Shown: positions 9,590-18,810, counted from the stretch's first letter. The stretch: DNA of 64,000 nucleotides from Doryteuthis pealeii (GCA_023376005.1 CM042145.1:20775677-20839676), one strand, 5' to 3'. Numbers and translations are program-made. Notes: generated by a model not told the origin, from the letters alone.

Positions 9590-9727
9590 TGTATTTTGGC
9601 AGCATTTTTTATTTTAAACATGTTTCGTTAAACTGTACTGATGATTCGTGTCAGACGAGTTTTTTTAATTGTTCATTTATCTATCTATCTATCTCAGTCT
9701 GGTCATATCTATCTATCTATCTATCTA

Positions 9728-9765
<38 letters not shown>

Positions 9766-9843
9766 TGTATTTTGGCAGCATTTTTTTATTTTAAATGTGT
9801 TTCGTTAAACTGTACTGATGATTCGTGTTGGACAAGTTTTTGT
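9495..9843. repeat. ~175-bp tandem duplication with (ATCT)n(TA)n
   Basis: TTGTTCATTTATCTATC at 9495 recurs at 9669. Each unit contains (TCTA)n, (TA)n, then TGTATTTTGGCAGCATTTTT and TTTCGTTAAACTGTACTGAT. An inverted piece of the same sequence (AGTACAGTTTAACGAAACA) lies at 10089-10107. Confidence 0.8.
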
Positions 9844-9924
9844 TCGATCCTTTCTAATTTTCTGGCCATCTTTTTAATGCCAGGGTGGAACTGGTGTAGC
9901 AATCCACCAAAGGTTTCATTACTA

Positions 9925-9962
9925 TGAGCGCTTTCGGCATGTCGATCTGCCATCTTCAGGTA
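9925..9962 (-). ncRNA. weak hammerhead-like core
   Basis: Minus strand: CTGAAGA, then TGGCA...TGCC as stem II, GAAA, AGCGCT as a loopless stem III, C at position 17. The junction base pair of stem I is absent, although TTTCAT/ATGAAA could pair further out. Probably a decayed member of the group. Confidence 0.3.
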
Positions 9963-10106
9963 TGAAACTGATGGAATGTTTCAGGTGTGTCGTTTTTAAA
10001 AACAACGAGCAGTAACGTAGGAATTGGTAGTGGGAGGTAAAAAAATTTAGAAAGGATCAAACAAAAACTCATCTGACACGAATCGTCAGTACAGTTTAAC
10101 GAAACA

Positions 10107-10115
10107 TATATATAT

Positions 10116-10160
<45 letters not shown>
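10107..10160. repeat. (TA)n microsatellite
   Basis: About 54 bp of (TA)n with one phase break. It forms the tail of the SINE-4-like copy that follows on the minus strand. Confidence 0.95.
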
Positions 10161-10162
<2 letters not shown>

Positions 10163-10290
10163 GTCATCCAGAGACACTGTATTTCAACGTATTATGTCTC
10201 TTTAGTGTGGCAAGACATTTGCAGGCTACCTCCAGCCGGGATGGAAATCATCAGTCAGTCTCTTTAACCACTCGGTCATCATAACCTACA
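10161..10290 (-). repeat. SINE-4-like, decayed
   Basis: Minus strand: GATGACCGAGTGGTTAAAGA (A-box-like), ATTTCCATCCCGGCTGGAGG (B-box-like), then CCACACTAAAGAGACATAAT, GTTGAAATACAGTGTC and TGGATGACTATTATATA. The order matches SINE-4 at 55.6 kb, where the same places hold CTGATGA and GAAA. Here the catalytic core has mutated (CTAAAGA). Confidence 0.5.
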
Positions 10291-10384
10291 AACTGGAAGG
10301 GGGATTTTAACTGATGAATACACACATCTGTATATAAGTAAAGGCTGCCAGAGAGTGCCCCATCCCTTTTATAGGAGAGCATTG

Positions 10385-10387
<3 letters not shown>

Positions 10388-10421
<34 letters not shown>
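10388..10421. repeat. (TA)n microsatellite
   Basis: Pure (TA)n, adjacent to the next foldback. Confidence 0.95.
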
Positions 10422-10427
<6 letters not shown>

Positions 10428-10428
<1 letters not shown>

Positions 10429-10606
10429 AGTAAAGAAATAACAAAAGACTTAGAGATTTAGCATTATAGTCTATTTCAGGGAGCTTAGACAAAGTGTCTA
10501 ACTCTCATAACTCATCGCATCTGATGAGTCGGGAGAGTTAGACACTTTGTCTAAGCTTTATTGAAATAGACTATAATGCTAAATCTCTAAGTTATTTTTT
10601 TACTTA
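10428..10606. mobile_element. foldback element
   Basis: Inverted arms of about 70 bp (GACTTAGAGATTTAGCATTA on the left, TAATGCTAAATCTCTAAGT on the right) and an inner pair GACAAAGTGTCTAACTCTC/GAGAGTTAGACACTTTGTC. The loop holds ACTCATCGCATCTGATGAGT, itself a hairpin. It is bordered by (TA)n on the left, like the hammerhead foldbacks, but no GAAA partner for a hammerhead is present. Confidence 0.7.
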
Positions 10607-10710
10607 TATATTTGCTCTGTGACTCTAACATTAAGAGCACACATTGAGCGACAGGTTTTTTAAAATAAAACTCTTGTGTCGTAAGGAAGATTTCTTCTCT
10701 GGACTTTTGG

Positions 10711-10713
<3 letters not shown>

Positions 10714-10755
<42 letters not shown>
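10714..10755. repeat. (TA)n microsatellite
   Basis: About 42 bp of uninterrupted (TA)n. Confidence 0.95.
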
Positions 10756-10902
10756 TCACAGACATTTTTTAATCTTATTTCTTATGTTATTTTTAATACA
10801 ATGTTTAAGTTGATAGATTCTTTGATTTCCTCTTGAGGCAAAATAAGGAAGGCCTAAGAATGTATCAGCCCAAACTTAAACAACTAGCATTCAAAGGCTT
10901 AT

Positions 10903-11171
10903 GTACTAATGCAGAATAGCGCGCAAGAGATAATATCATTAGATTTTGTATAAAAAGCATTACATTTCAGGGAAATACCACAAAAGCTTAGAGATGCTAG
11001 GATTAGGGTTAGGGTAAGGGTTAGGATTAGTTTTAGGCTTAATGTTTGGGTTAGGGTCAGTGTTAGGGTTAGGGTTAGGCTATTTCTGGAGTTTCCATAA
11101 TCTAATACTATCTATACGTAAAATGCAATTCTAATGATATTATCTCTTGTGCACTATTCTGCATTTGTACC
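10903..11171. mobile_element. foldback MITE with TTAGGG-like core
   Basis: Ends are inverted: GTACTAATGCAGAATAGC on the left and GCACTATTCTGCATTTGTAC on the right, extending through AGAGATAATATCATTAGA / TCTAATGATATTATCTCT. The centre (about 11001-11080) is a degenerate run of GGGTTA telomere-type units. No protein is encoded. It is a different family from the next elements by its termini but has the same kind of core. Confidence 0.7.
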
Positions 11172-11363
11172 AATATTTGAAAATTCTGAAACGTCTAATC
11201 TTATTTATTTGAACATTTTTAAAGGTTAAAAATTGATGTTAAAATATTGATCTCTATCGGATTATTTAATAATAGCAATTAACTAGAAGATAGAGAGGGA
11301 AAAAAAAGAAAGAAAAAAAAAGAGAAAATGGCTGCCACTATTGCTGGGAGCAGAAGAGACGGA

Positions 11364-11769
11364 AAGAATGGAAAGCAGAAAATTTTAAATAAATAGATAA
11401 ATAAAATTTAAAAAATGAATAAAGGACAAATAAACGATGTTTCTGTATCATCCAGATTTAATTGTTGTATTGGACCATATTACCTTTAGGCACCCCTTTT
11501 TGATCTCGATTAAGAAAGGACATGTTTTTCATTTACACCGTCAATATCCGGTTGTTTGTGAGGGGTTAGGGTTAGGGGTTAGGGTTAGGGGTTAGTTTTA
11601 TAATTTTTTTTTTAAATCTAAAAATCATCAGTTAAAACAACCGGATATTGACGGTGTAAAGAATGGAAAGCAGAAAATTTTAAATAAATAGATAAATTTA
11701 AAAAAAATGAATAAAAGGACAAATAAACCATGTTTCTGTATCATCCAGATTTAATTGTTGTATTGGAAA
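11364..11769. repeat. ~105-bp direct repeat flanking a truncated MITE
   Basis: GAATGGAAAGCAGAAAATTT starts at about 11364 and again at about 11660. Both copies run through ATGTTTCTGTATCATCCAGA to TTGTTGTATTGG. Between them is the 5' part of a MITE that lacks its right terminus. The arrangement looks like a rearrangement that copied the MITE flank. Confidence 0.8.
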
Positions 11770-11983
11770 TTGACTTGTCGACCTGAGTTCAAATCCTGGA
11801 CAAGGCTGTTTGCATTTTACATAGTGCTAATACCTTGGGAAAAGTATGAATCCTTATTCTCCCTACAGCTATGGTAGTAGTATAGTAGGGCAGACTGGGC
11901 TCTTTAGCCTCAGTTTGGCAACCAGTATAGGAGAAGGAAAACTCTGAATTCAAACTTGTTAAACTCCACTTAAGAAATTGACC
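11767..11983 (+). repeat. SINE-2, 5'-truncated copy
   Basis: Starts within the tRNA head at CTGAGTTCAAATCCTGGACA, runs through AATACCTTGGGAAAAG and CAGACTGGGC and is cut at AAGAAATTGACC, exactly where the inner MITE begins. Confidence 0.75.
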
Positions 11984-12230
11984 GGACCATATGACCGTTA
12001 GGCACCCCTTTTTGATCTCGATTAAGAAAGGACATGTTTTTCATTTACACCGTCAATATCCAGATGTTTGTTAGGGGTTAGGGTTAGGTGTTAGGGTTAA
12101 GGGTTAGTTTTATAATTTAAAAAAAATCTAAAAATTGCCTGTTAAAACAACCGGATATTGACGGTGTAAATGAAAAACATGTCCTTTCTTAATCGAGATC
12201 AGAAAGGGGTGCCTAAAGTTCATATGGTCC
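11984..12230. mobile_element. 247-bp MITE with TTAGGG-like core, complete copy
   Basis: Terminal inverted repeats of about 85 bp (GGACCATATGACCGTTAGGC / GGTGCCTAAAGTTCATATGG, extending through TTAAGAAAGGACATG and CACCGTCAATATCC). The centre (12070-12107) is GGGTTAGGGTTAGGTGTTAG-like. The partial sister at 11472-11657 has the same core at 11560-11600. The telomere-like repeat is therefore an internal module of the element, not an interstitial telomere. Confidence 0.8.
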
Positions 12231-12238
12231 GTTGTATT

Positions 12239-12811
12239 AAATGTGAACCAAAAGATGTAAAATCAGTTCAAAAAGTGAATGGACTTTAGATGATTTTTAA
12301 CCTGCTGTAGTTTATGAGAATTCTAAAATGCAAATTCGTGTAACAGGTGACTTCACCAACAAATCCACTGTCTTGTTTGTTTCGCTTCAAAAATTGCCTT
12401 GTCCTCTGTTCATATGGCTTGCTTTTTTTTCTTTTTTTTTTTTTTGAAAATAATAAGTAGGCCGTGGTGCACCCCACAGGTCATAGTTTAAAATGTAGGA
12501 GATATTTCTGCTGTACTTCATACGTAGTTGTTGCTAAACAAAAATTGTATATCACTGTATTACTTGATTTATTTTTAATATTGCGGTAGTATTGTTATAC
12601 GTGTAGATTTATTATTAGTTATTATTTTTAATCTCTTATTGTGTCTAATTTATAAATTAAACTTTATTGGAAGTATTTATCATATACGTTCAACTACGTT
12701 TATAAAAATTGTTGGTATTTTAATTGTTACTCCTACCTGCAGTTAAAAAAAAAGAAGTAAAAATATAAACAAAGAAAGGTATATCTAATTTCATTTCTTT
12801 TGTGGTAAAAA
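12239..12811. other. A+T-rich interval, nothing recognised
   Basis: About 570 bp with a T-rich run near 12422-12445. No coding or repeat relatives detected. Confidence 0.5.
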
Positions 12812-12975
12812 AAGAAAAAATAATATAAAGTTTTAACATTATATTATCAATGGTTGTAAAAATTCTTTGGACTACTTTAACAGGCTGGTTTAGCTCAGAA
12901 AAAAATAATATAAGTTTTAACATTTATATTATCAATGGTTGTAAAAATTTCTTTGGACTACTTTAACAGGCCAGT
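12812..12975. repeat. ~82-bp tandem duplication reaching into SINE-1
   Basis: AATAATATAA...GTTTTAACATT...TCAATGGTTGTAAAAATT...GGACTACTTTAACAGGC occurs twice in tandem. Both copies end with the first bases of SINE-1 (GGTTTAGCTCAG at about 12887; AGTTTAGCTCAG at about 12974). So the SINE 5' edge and its flank were duplicated together after insertion. Confidence 0.75.
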
Positions 12976-13215
12976 TTAGCTCAGTCAGTAGAGTGTTCGG
13001 CTAGGAATCCCAAGGTTAGTGGTTTGATAGCGGCCCTTGCCAACTCAGCGTATGAGTAGCACAGGGATCTGTGCAGTAAAGTGAGGAGCTGATGGTAGGT
13101 GTGGCGCTCCACCTCAGATGCCGAAATAATCTCCTCGATCTAGTGCTAGTGAAAAGGGGATAGACACCCTTGCTGTCTGGCTGTTACCGACATTAGGTCG
13201 CCCCGACAACTTTAT
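12968..13215 (+). repeat. SINE-1
   Basis: AGTTTAGCTCAGTCAGTAGAG head, a B-box-like GTTAGTGGTTTGATAGC, AGCGTATGAGTAGCACAGGG, GTGGCGCTCCACCTCAGATG and the tail GGGGATAGACACCCTTGCTG, with GGTCGCCCCGACAACTTTAT at the 3' end. Near full length. Confidence 0.85.
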
Positions 13216-13590
13216 GCTGCGAAGCTTCCCAAATATTCTGAAAATTATGGTGAGAAATTGACGTGCACGCAGAATGATAGAATGCAGCAAATTTTCCTCA
13301 TAGCCGACATAGGAACAAAGGAACCTAGTTGACCCCCAGAGACAAGTTTTGTTCAAGAATATCTTGTCAGGAAAAGGTTATAAAGTACTCGCTAAAACAA
13401 TTTAATATTCATGTAGCCACAATTGCTTCAATAATGAATGAGAATAAACATAAGCAACATGTACGCGGTAAACGTAAACATGCATAGAAGATCTCCTCGG
13501 AAAATCTCTTACTGTGCTGCCTTGGGGATTGTCAAAGATGTGGGGAAAACGAGCTAACAGAATTTTGAGGAATTAGTTGGAAGATTTAAA
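13216..13590. other. unassigned interval
   Basis: Mixed composition with no recognised repeat. Minus-strand frames here partly read through the SINE-1 tail and are not a gene. Confidence 0.4.
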
Positions 13591-13591
13591 G

Positions 13592-13680
13592 CAGTGGTTC
13601 TCAAGCCTTCCGGTTATTTAAAAAAAAAAAAAATTGTGGGCCTCCATAGCTGTTAGCTCAAAGTAATTTTAAACACACAG
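13592..13680 (+). mobile_element. hAT-type terminus fragment
   Basis: GCAGTGGTTCTCAAGCCTTCC matches the well-known hAT terminal motif CAGTGGTTCTCAACC. It is followed by an A-rich run and TGGGCCTCCATAGCTG. No matching right terminus is visible, so this is a left-end remnant or a truncated MITE. Confidence 0.55.
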
Positions 13681-13682
13681 TC

Positions 13683-13683
<1 letters not shown>

Positions 13684-13718
<35 letters not shown>

Positions 13719-13719
13719 T
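13684..13719. repeat. (AAT)n microsatellite
   Basis: Twelve or so AAT units, uninterrupted. Confidence 0.95.
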
Positions 13720-13914
13720 TGAAACTTTGAGATAAAGACGGATCACCCTATCTGTAGAGAACTAACTCAGATTTAACATTTTATAAACAGGTTTTATTAT
13801 GGGAATATGTACAATTCAGGTTCGTGTGGCTGTGTGTCCACGTTAGTAGTCCCATCCCTATTTTCGGGGTCTCGTCCTATCGAGATTTTCCCTAATCTCG
13901 TCAGGTCGAGATGT

Positions 13915-14290
13915 TAGGACACTACACTATCCCAGGAGACCAGACCTAGTGTTGATTAACAAAAAAAGAAAAAAAAGAAAAGAGAATGTGTCAACTGGTG
14001 GACTTTGCGGTTCCAGCAGATCACAGGGTGAAGCTGAAGGAAAAATGAAAAGATGGATAAATACCTGGACATTGCCAGAGAATTGAATAAGCTGTGGAAT
14101 ATGAGAGTCCAAGTGATACCAATTGTAGTTGGTGCACTTGGAACAGTCCCAATAAACTTGGAAAAAAGAATGGAGGATCTGGAAATCAGAGGAAGAATTG
14201 AGATCATCCAGACTATTGCATTGCTGCAATCAGCTAGAATACTCAGAAGAGTCCTGGAGACCTGAGGAGACTTGTTGTCACTCAACCTCC
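13915..14290 (+). pseudogene. non-LTR retrotransposon, restriction-like endonuclease tail (copy 1)
   Basis: Translates as GRPDLVLIN(KK), then CQLVDFAVPADHRVKLKE, then after a one-base frameshift near 14043 MDKYLDIARELNKLWNMRVQ, VVGALGTVPINLEKRMEDLE and QSARILRRVLET. The RPD followed by a D in VDFAVP fits the PD..D pattern of the restriction-like endonuclease of R2/R4/NeSL-type LINEs. The VGALGT...SARILR tail is typical of these proteins. An A-rich insertion (about 13960-13980) and the frameshift break it. The open piece is 14053-14265. RT and zinc knuckle are absent. Confidence 0.75.
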
Positions 14291-14343
14291 AGGGAAATAC
14301 CATCAGCTAATGCTGATGTGAAAAACTCAAATGGAGTGAAAAT

Positions 14344-14346
14344 AAC

Positions 14347-14387
<41 letters not shown>

Positions 14388-14398
14388 GAAGAAGAAGA
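14344..14398. repeat. (AAT)n(AAG)n microsatellite
   Basis: AATAAT units passing into AAGAAGAAG. It sits exactly between the two LINE fragments and replaces the first cysteine region of the second. Confidence 0.9.
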
Positions 14399-14910
14399 AT
14401 GTGTGAAGACAGAGACGAAACAGTTAATCATATAATAAGCGAATGCAACAAACTAGCACAAAGAGAGTACAAGACTAGGCACGACTGGGTGGGAAAGGTG
14501 ATCCACTGGGAATTGTGCAAGAAATTAAATTTTCACCATACAACTAAATGGTATATGTACAAGCCTGAACATTGTCTTAGAGAATGAGACACGTGAACTT
14601 CTCTGGGACTTCAAGGTACAGGCCGATCACTTAATCCCGGCCAGGAGACCAAACCTAGTATTAATCGACAGGAAGAAGAGAACCTGTCATCTCGTGGATT
14701 TTGCTGTCTTGTCCAACCACCGAGTGAAAATGACTAATTGTAATAGGTGTTCTTGGAACAGTCCCCAAACTCTAGAAAAGAATTTGGGTGAATTGGAAAT
14801 CAGAGGAAGAATCGAGACCATCCAAACAACAGCACTGTTAAGATCAGCTAGAATACTCAGAAGAGTCCTGGAGACCTTAGGAAACTTGCTGTCACTTAGC
14901 CTTCAGTGAA
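14399..14910 (+). pseudogene. non-LTR retrotransposon, zinc knuckle plus restriction-like endonuclease (copy 2)
   Basis: Longer fragment of the same protein end. It reads MCEDRDETVNHIISECNKLA (C..H..C part of a CCHC knuckle), REYKTRHDWVGKVIHWELCK, KWYMYKPEHCLRE, then a frameshift at about 14587. It continues with RRPNLVLIDRKKRTCHLVDF-like sequence, an ~80-nt deletion relative to copy 1 near 14730, and GELEIRGRIETIQTTALLRS ARILRRVLET. In the endonuclease the D of RPD is replaced by N. Two adjacent truncated copies in the same orientation suggest a tandem insertion or a single rearranged element. Confidence 0.75.
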
Positions 14911-15465
14911 CTACCAGCTACGGCAGGTATGAAAACCTCATATCTTTTTCAGCTAGTATATTAGGTATTATATTCAAAACACTGTTGTTTTTTTTACATC
15001 ACTATCTATTACTAATTACAATTGTTGAGTATTTGGCCGCCATCCTTGGGTAGTTGTAAAAGAACTTAAAGTATATAAGTAAGTAAGTCAATAAGTCCTT
15101 GTGGTATAGTGTCCTTTAGATCCGACGTCCAAGATGATCCAAGTAACAATGAGCTAAGATTAGAATCAGGCCAGTATAAATACACCAACAGCAGCAGCAG
15201 CAGCACTGCCAGTGATTGGATAAGAAGGCTGGTCACATGGGAGTCGGCGAGTCTATATGTAGAAGTAGCCATCTGGCACACGCCTTATATTACAAAAAAT
15301 TCCAACAGTTCTGCAGTCGAATTGCTCAATGGACAACTGGAATATCACCATAGTCCTCCAATTCAGTATTTTTTTTTTGTGTGTGCATTTGTGAAGAAAA
15401 TATAAAGTATCGTCTATACGACCAACACAAAACTTTGGCAATGACGTACACTGGACATAAAAAAA
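14911..15465. other. unassigned interval
   Basis: The first ~150 bp (CTACGGCAGGTATGAAAACC ... GGCCGCCATCCTTGGGTAG) may be the 3' UTR of the preceding LINE. A short (CAG)n run lies at 15190-15205. No gene recognised. Confidence 0.35.
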
Positions 15466-15590
15466 GTAAAGTCGTCAGGGCGGCCTAAAGTCAGTATCAG
15501 CCAGTCAGCAAGGAGTCTATCCCCCTTTTCAATAGCGCTAGATCAAGGAGATTGTTTTTAGCATCTGAGGTGGAGCGCCACACCTTCCAT
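15466..15590 (-). repeat. SINE-1, 3' half, inverted
   Basis: Reads GTCGTCAGGGCGGCCTAAAG ... AGCGCTAGATCAAGGAGATT ... GGTGGAGCGCCACACC on the given strand, i.e. SINE-1 tail in reverse. It breaks at CATCAG and joins a forward SINE-1 within about 2 bp. Confidence 0.8.
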
Positions 15591-15591
15591 C

Positions 15592-15745
15592 AGCTAGAAA
15601 CCACAAGGTTCCTAGTTCGATACCGGTCCCCACCAACTCAGCGTATGAGTAGCACAGGGATTGTGCGGTAAAGTAAGGAGCTGATGGAAGGTGTGGCGCT
15701 CCACCTCAGATGCTAAAAACAATTCCTTGGTCTAGCGCTATTGAA
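15592..15745 (+). repeat. SINE-1, 5'-truncated, forming a hairpin with the previous copy
   Basis: Begins inside the head at CTAGAAACCACAAGGTTCCT, passes the B box AGTTCGATACC and continues to GGTCTAGCGCTATTGAAAA. The two copies share GGTGTGGCGCTCCACCTCAG in opposite orientation, so a transcript would fold into a ~100-bp stem. Confidence 0.8.
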
Positions 15746-16152
15746 AATTGACTGGACGTACTCTTGCATTAAATAGTGATACATATCTTAAACTCCTCTT
15801 GAGCTAAACTAGTTTTATACCAACTTTAGGCTCAATTGTCAGCTCCCGTGGTCCATCTCTCCCCGCGGCGGAATCATGGGCTAAAAATAAAACTTGATCA
15901 AGAAACAAACAAGTTATTGTGTCCGTTAATTAAATATTAAAGCAATTTCCAGCCCAACCTGTACGAAGAACAGAAGAAGAAAACCAGCCCTTAAGAGAAG
16001 TCAACCAGATAAGATGGCGGCCAGACAAGTTAGACGAAGAATCAGCAAACAGAGTAATGAAGTCAGAACAATCATCTTCTATCATCTCTAATTTATCTGT
16101 CTCTCTCTATTATATACGTGAGGTGACTCCCTACTGATTATATCGATTAAAT
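15746..16152. other. unassigned, contains LTR-like tail fragment
   Basis: Positions 15870-15910 share AATCATGGGCTAAA...TTGATCAAGAAA with 2428-2460. The following ~150 bp (GCCCAACCTGTACGAAGAAC...AAGATGGCGGCC) is unlike the surrounding DNA but has no relative in the window. Confidence 0.35.
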
Positions 16153-16442
16153 AAGCGCGTGGTGTAATGGTTAAAGTCATGGGAAATGGACTCGTCGCCC
16201 CGAGTTCAAATCCTGGACATGGTAATTGCATTTTACTTACCGCTAATACCCTTGGGAAAGGTATGAATCCTACTCTCTCTCCAGCTATGGGCAAATAGTA
16301 GGGCAGACTGGGCCCTTTAACCTTGGCTAGGCAACCGGTCTAGGAGAAGGAAAACTCTGAATTCAAACCTGTTAAACTCCGCTTAAGAAATAAACCTTGT
16401 GTCGCATCCTGCTCGTGTGGAGGGGTTGGTAAATATATATAT
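16153..16442 (+). repeat. SINE-2, full length
   Basis: Best complete copy: GCGTGGTGTAATGGTTAAAG A box, GAGTTCAAATCCTGGACATG B box, the standard body, and the tail CCTTGTGTCGCATCCTGCTC, GGGGTTGGTAAATATATATA. Length is about 290 bp. Confidence 0.85.
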
Positions 16443-16607
16443 AGATTAAATAAAAATGGACACTGATGGAAATTACTTTATTCTATCTGCTTGCTTTTTT
16501 TTAACAGTTCCTGGAAGCGGCACTCTATGCAACAGCAACTGTATGGCCAAATACTTCCCATCTGGCAAACCATCAAAGTAAGACAAGCAAGACATGCTGG
16601 GCCCTGC

Positions 16608-17175
16608 TGGTTTGGTTTGTTTTACGGCATATCAACCTTAGTGGGTCATTTAATGCCAATAAAGTTTTGAAATAAATCAATTCTTAATGGATACTCTTTT
16701 TTTATAAATACATTTTTCTATTTAGCCCATAGATGGGACCCTAACAAGTACTACCACTCTGGGTTAGAGTGGACCAAGGAGCAATGGTGATGAAGAGGTG
16801 CTCCACATTCCCCAATCCTCCAAAACTGGAAACCTCACCATCAGATAGAGTTTAATGTCATTCCCAGGACATGTAGACCCTCAGCCACCGCTTCTAGCAC
16901 CCATATGATAAAAATGGTTGGGGCTTGCCATAAGGGCAATAGGGTTGGGAAAATCATATAGGTGCTAGGGCTTGATGGGACCAGCCGATTGATCGGAGGG
17001 GGCCTCTCCGACCGCCTGTTTAGCCTAAGATAGGGCCAAAGTGGAGTATTGTAAGTCATGTACAGGGTTCTATCCTTAAGTATCACGGGTCGCCACCCAT
17101 GACCAACAGGTGGCCCCATTGGGGGTGTCTTATCCCTCTGCAAGGGTGCAGTCGGTGCATTCTAACGCAACAGCC
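16608..17175 (-). repeat. R1 dispersed repeat, longest copy
   Basis: Read on the minus strand, it starts at GTTAGAATGCACCGACTGCA and includes CACCTGTTGGTCATGGGTGG, a GGAGAGGCCCCCTCCGATCA block (also at window position 1) and the 3' end TGATATGCCGTAAAACAAAC. At about 570 bp it shows the widest extent of the family. Confidence 0.8.
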
Positions 17176-17229
17176 AACAGGATGTGGGCCCTGCTGGAGA
17201 AGCAAGGATGAATTCATAAGCAACTTTCT

Positions 17230-17775
17230 TCTAATAGCAGGAGATTGGATGCCATGCAGAAGACCTAAGAGAACTGGCTGATAGGAACAGATGTCAATTG
17301 TAAGAGAGTCAAGGTAATCTGTGCTCTCAGATGCTGTGTTGAGGACTTGCCAAGCATGATGGCCTATAGGGATGGATGGTAGGACACAGGATGCCGTGGA
17401 GAGGACCTAAGAGCAATGGATGATAGGAACAGATGTCAATTGTAAGAGAGTCAAGGTAATCTGTGCTCTCAGATGTTGTGTTGAGGACTTGCTAAGAGTG
17501 ATGGTCAATAGGGATGGATGGTAGGACACTGGATGTCGTGTAGAGGACCTAAGAGCAATGGATGATAGGAACAGATGTCAATTGTAAGAGAGTGAAGGTA
17601 ATATGTGCTATCAGATGCTGTGTTGAGGATTTGCCAAGAGTGATGGCCAATAGGGATGGATGGTAGGACACTGGATGCCGTGTAGAAGACTTAAGAGCAA
17701 TGGCTGATAGGAATGGATGGCCAATAGGGATGGATGGTAAGAGAGTCAAAGTAATCTGTGCTGTTGGTACACCTT
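17230..17775. repeat. 142-bp minisatellite, ~3.7 units
   Basis: GATAGGAACAGATGTCAATTG starts at about 17280, 17422 and 17564, with a variant at 17705 (periods 142, 142, 141). Units contain GAGAGTCAAGGTAATCTGTG, CAGATGCTGTGTTGAGGACT and AGGGATGGATGGTAGGACAC. The last unit has lost about half its length. Divergence between units is a few percent. Confidence 0.9.
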
Positions 17776-18464
17776 GACAATGATGATGATGATGAGTCAT
17801 TAATATTTTTTTAAATTGTTGTTGTTGTTGTTGTTGTTGTTGTTCTTCTTCTTCTTCTTCTTCTTCTTCTTCATTTCAGTCAGCATAAAATCAATCATTA
17901 TCTGTTTATTTTTTTTAGATGAATGAAATAGTTGAATGAAAATAATCAGCTTGAACGATTCTTTGAGATGGGCATGAAAATTGCAGTTCATCAATTGAAC
18001 TCAGTTTTACCAAAAATAAATAGCAAAAATAACAAAAAAAACACACACAAAAACAACAACAACAAAAATCAAACAAAAACAAAAACAAAACAAAACTAAA
18101 ACCATCATCAAAGAGAAACTCTTTAGATTTTTAGATGGCACCTCATGTCTAAAACACAAATACTTGAAAGTCAGAATTGTGTTTAATACTCCATAGAATT
18201 TATTGGATTCATGCAATATTGTGTTTTATTTTTTTTTTTTTTTTTTTTTTTTTTCAATTTAAAAAAAGATTATTTCACAATATTTCTGAAGTATCTTAAA
18301 TTCATATTATATTGAATTTATAATTGACTAGCGGAACTGCTGAGTGTAGCCTGGGCTTTTATGAGAAAAATATAAAGAAATTCACAAAGGCATTTTTAAA
18401 ATGAACTAACATTAAGAAGACTAAAAACACATCAATATATACATATATATATAAGTAAAGTAAA
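17776..18464. other. A+T-rich interval with (GTT)n(CTT)n and poly(T)
   Basis: A trinucleotide run TTG then TTC lies at about 17816-17870, an A/C-rich run at 18030-18100 and a T tract at 18229-18254. No gene seen. Confidence 0.6.
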
Positions 18465-18682
18465 GTCAACGGGGTGGCCTAAAGTTGGTATCAGCCAGTC
18501 AGCGAGGGAGTCTATCCCCTTTTCAATAGCGCTAGACCAAGGAGATTGTTTTTTAGCATTTGAGGTGGAGCGCCACACCTACCATCAGCTCCTTACTTTA
18601 CCGCACAGATCCCTGTGCTACTCATACGCTGAGTTGGAGGGGACCGGCATCGAACTAGGAACCTTGTGGTTTATAGCTGAAT
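18465..18682 (-). repeat. SINE-1, head interrupted by insertion
   Basis: Tail to head on the given strand: GTCAACGGGGTGGCCTAAAG, GCGCCACACCTACCATCAGC, CTCATACGCTGAGTTGGAGG, AACCTTGTGGTTTATAGCTG. The tRNA head is cut at ATGCTCTACT by the 120-bp element, and its remnant resumes at 18811 (GCTCTACTTAGGTATTGAGC). Confidence 0.8.
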
Positions 18683-18690
18683 GCTCTACT

Positions 18691-18810
18691 ATATATATAT
18701 ATATATATATAAAGATAAACCTAATAAAAAGAGTCGGATCTTAGCCTGAAGAGCACTTAGCGAAACTTTTAGTAGGTTTCTTTTTACTCATTAGGTTTAT
18801 CTTTATTATT
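18691..18810 (+). mobile_element. 120-bp insertion with 9-bp target duplication and hammerhead-like core
   Basis: TGCTCTACT is present on both sides (18682-18690 and 18811-18819), splitting a SINE-1 head whose sequence continues across. The insert starts with (AT)n. It has inverted ends AAAGATAAACCTAAT / ATTAGGTTTATCTTT and carries CTGAAGA...GAAA in the middle. No coding capacity. It is the clearest case here of a hammerhead-bearing unit being mobile. Confidence 0.7.
18741..18780 (+). ncRNA. hammerhead-ribozyme-like core, canonical spacing
   Basis: CTGAAGA (18746-18752), stem II GC-ACTTA-GC, GAAA (18762-18765), stem III ACT-TTT-AGT, A at position 17. There is no extra base before stem II. 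Stem I is weak: only the junction C-G pair and one A-T pair are seen next to it. Confidence 0.4.

Larger units (their letters stand above)
11472..12230. mobile_element. composite MITE bounded by 8-bp target duplication
   Basis: GTTGTATT occurs directly before (11464-11471) and directly after (12231-12238) the block. The outermost termini are inverted: GGACCATATTACCTTTAGGC versus GCCTAAAGTTCATATGGTCC. Eight-base duplications are typical of hAT and some related DNA transposons. Inside are two MITE copies (11472-11657, right end missing; 11984-12230, complete), the ~105-bp direct repeat and a SINE-2 fragment. No transposase is present. Confidence 0.75.

Noticed and set aside
10518..10545. CTGATGAGTCGGGAG as another hammerhead core
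   Set aside because: No GAAA follows a closed stem II at a suitable distance; it is the loop of a foldback.
11000..12110. Interstitial telomere
   Set aside because: The TTAGGG runs lie inside MITE inverted repeats and are short and degenerate.
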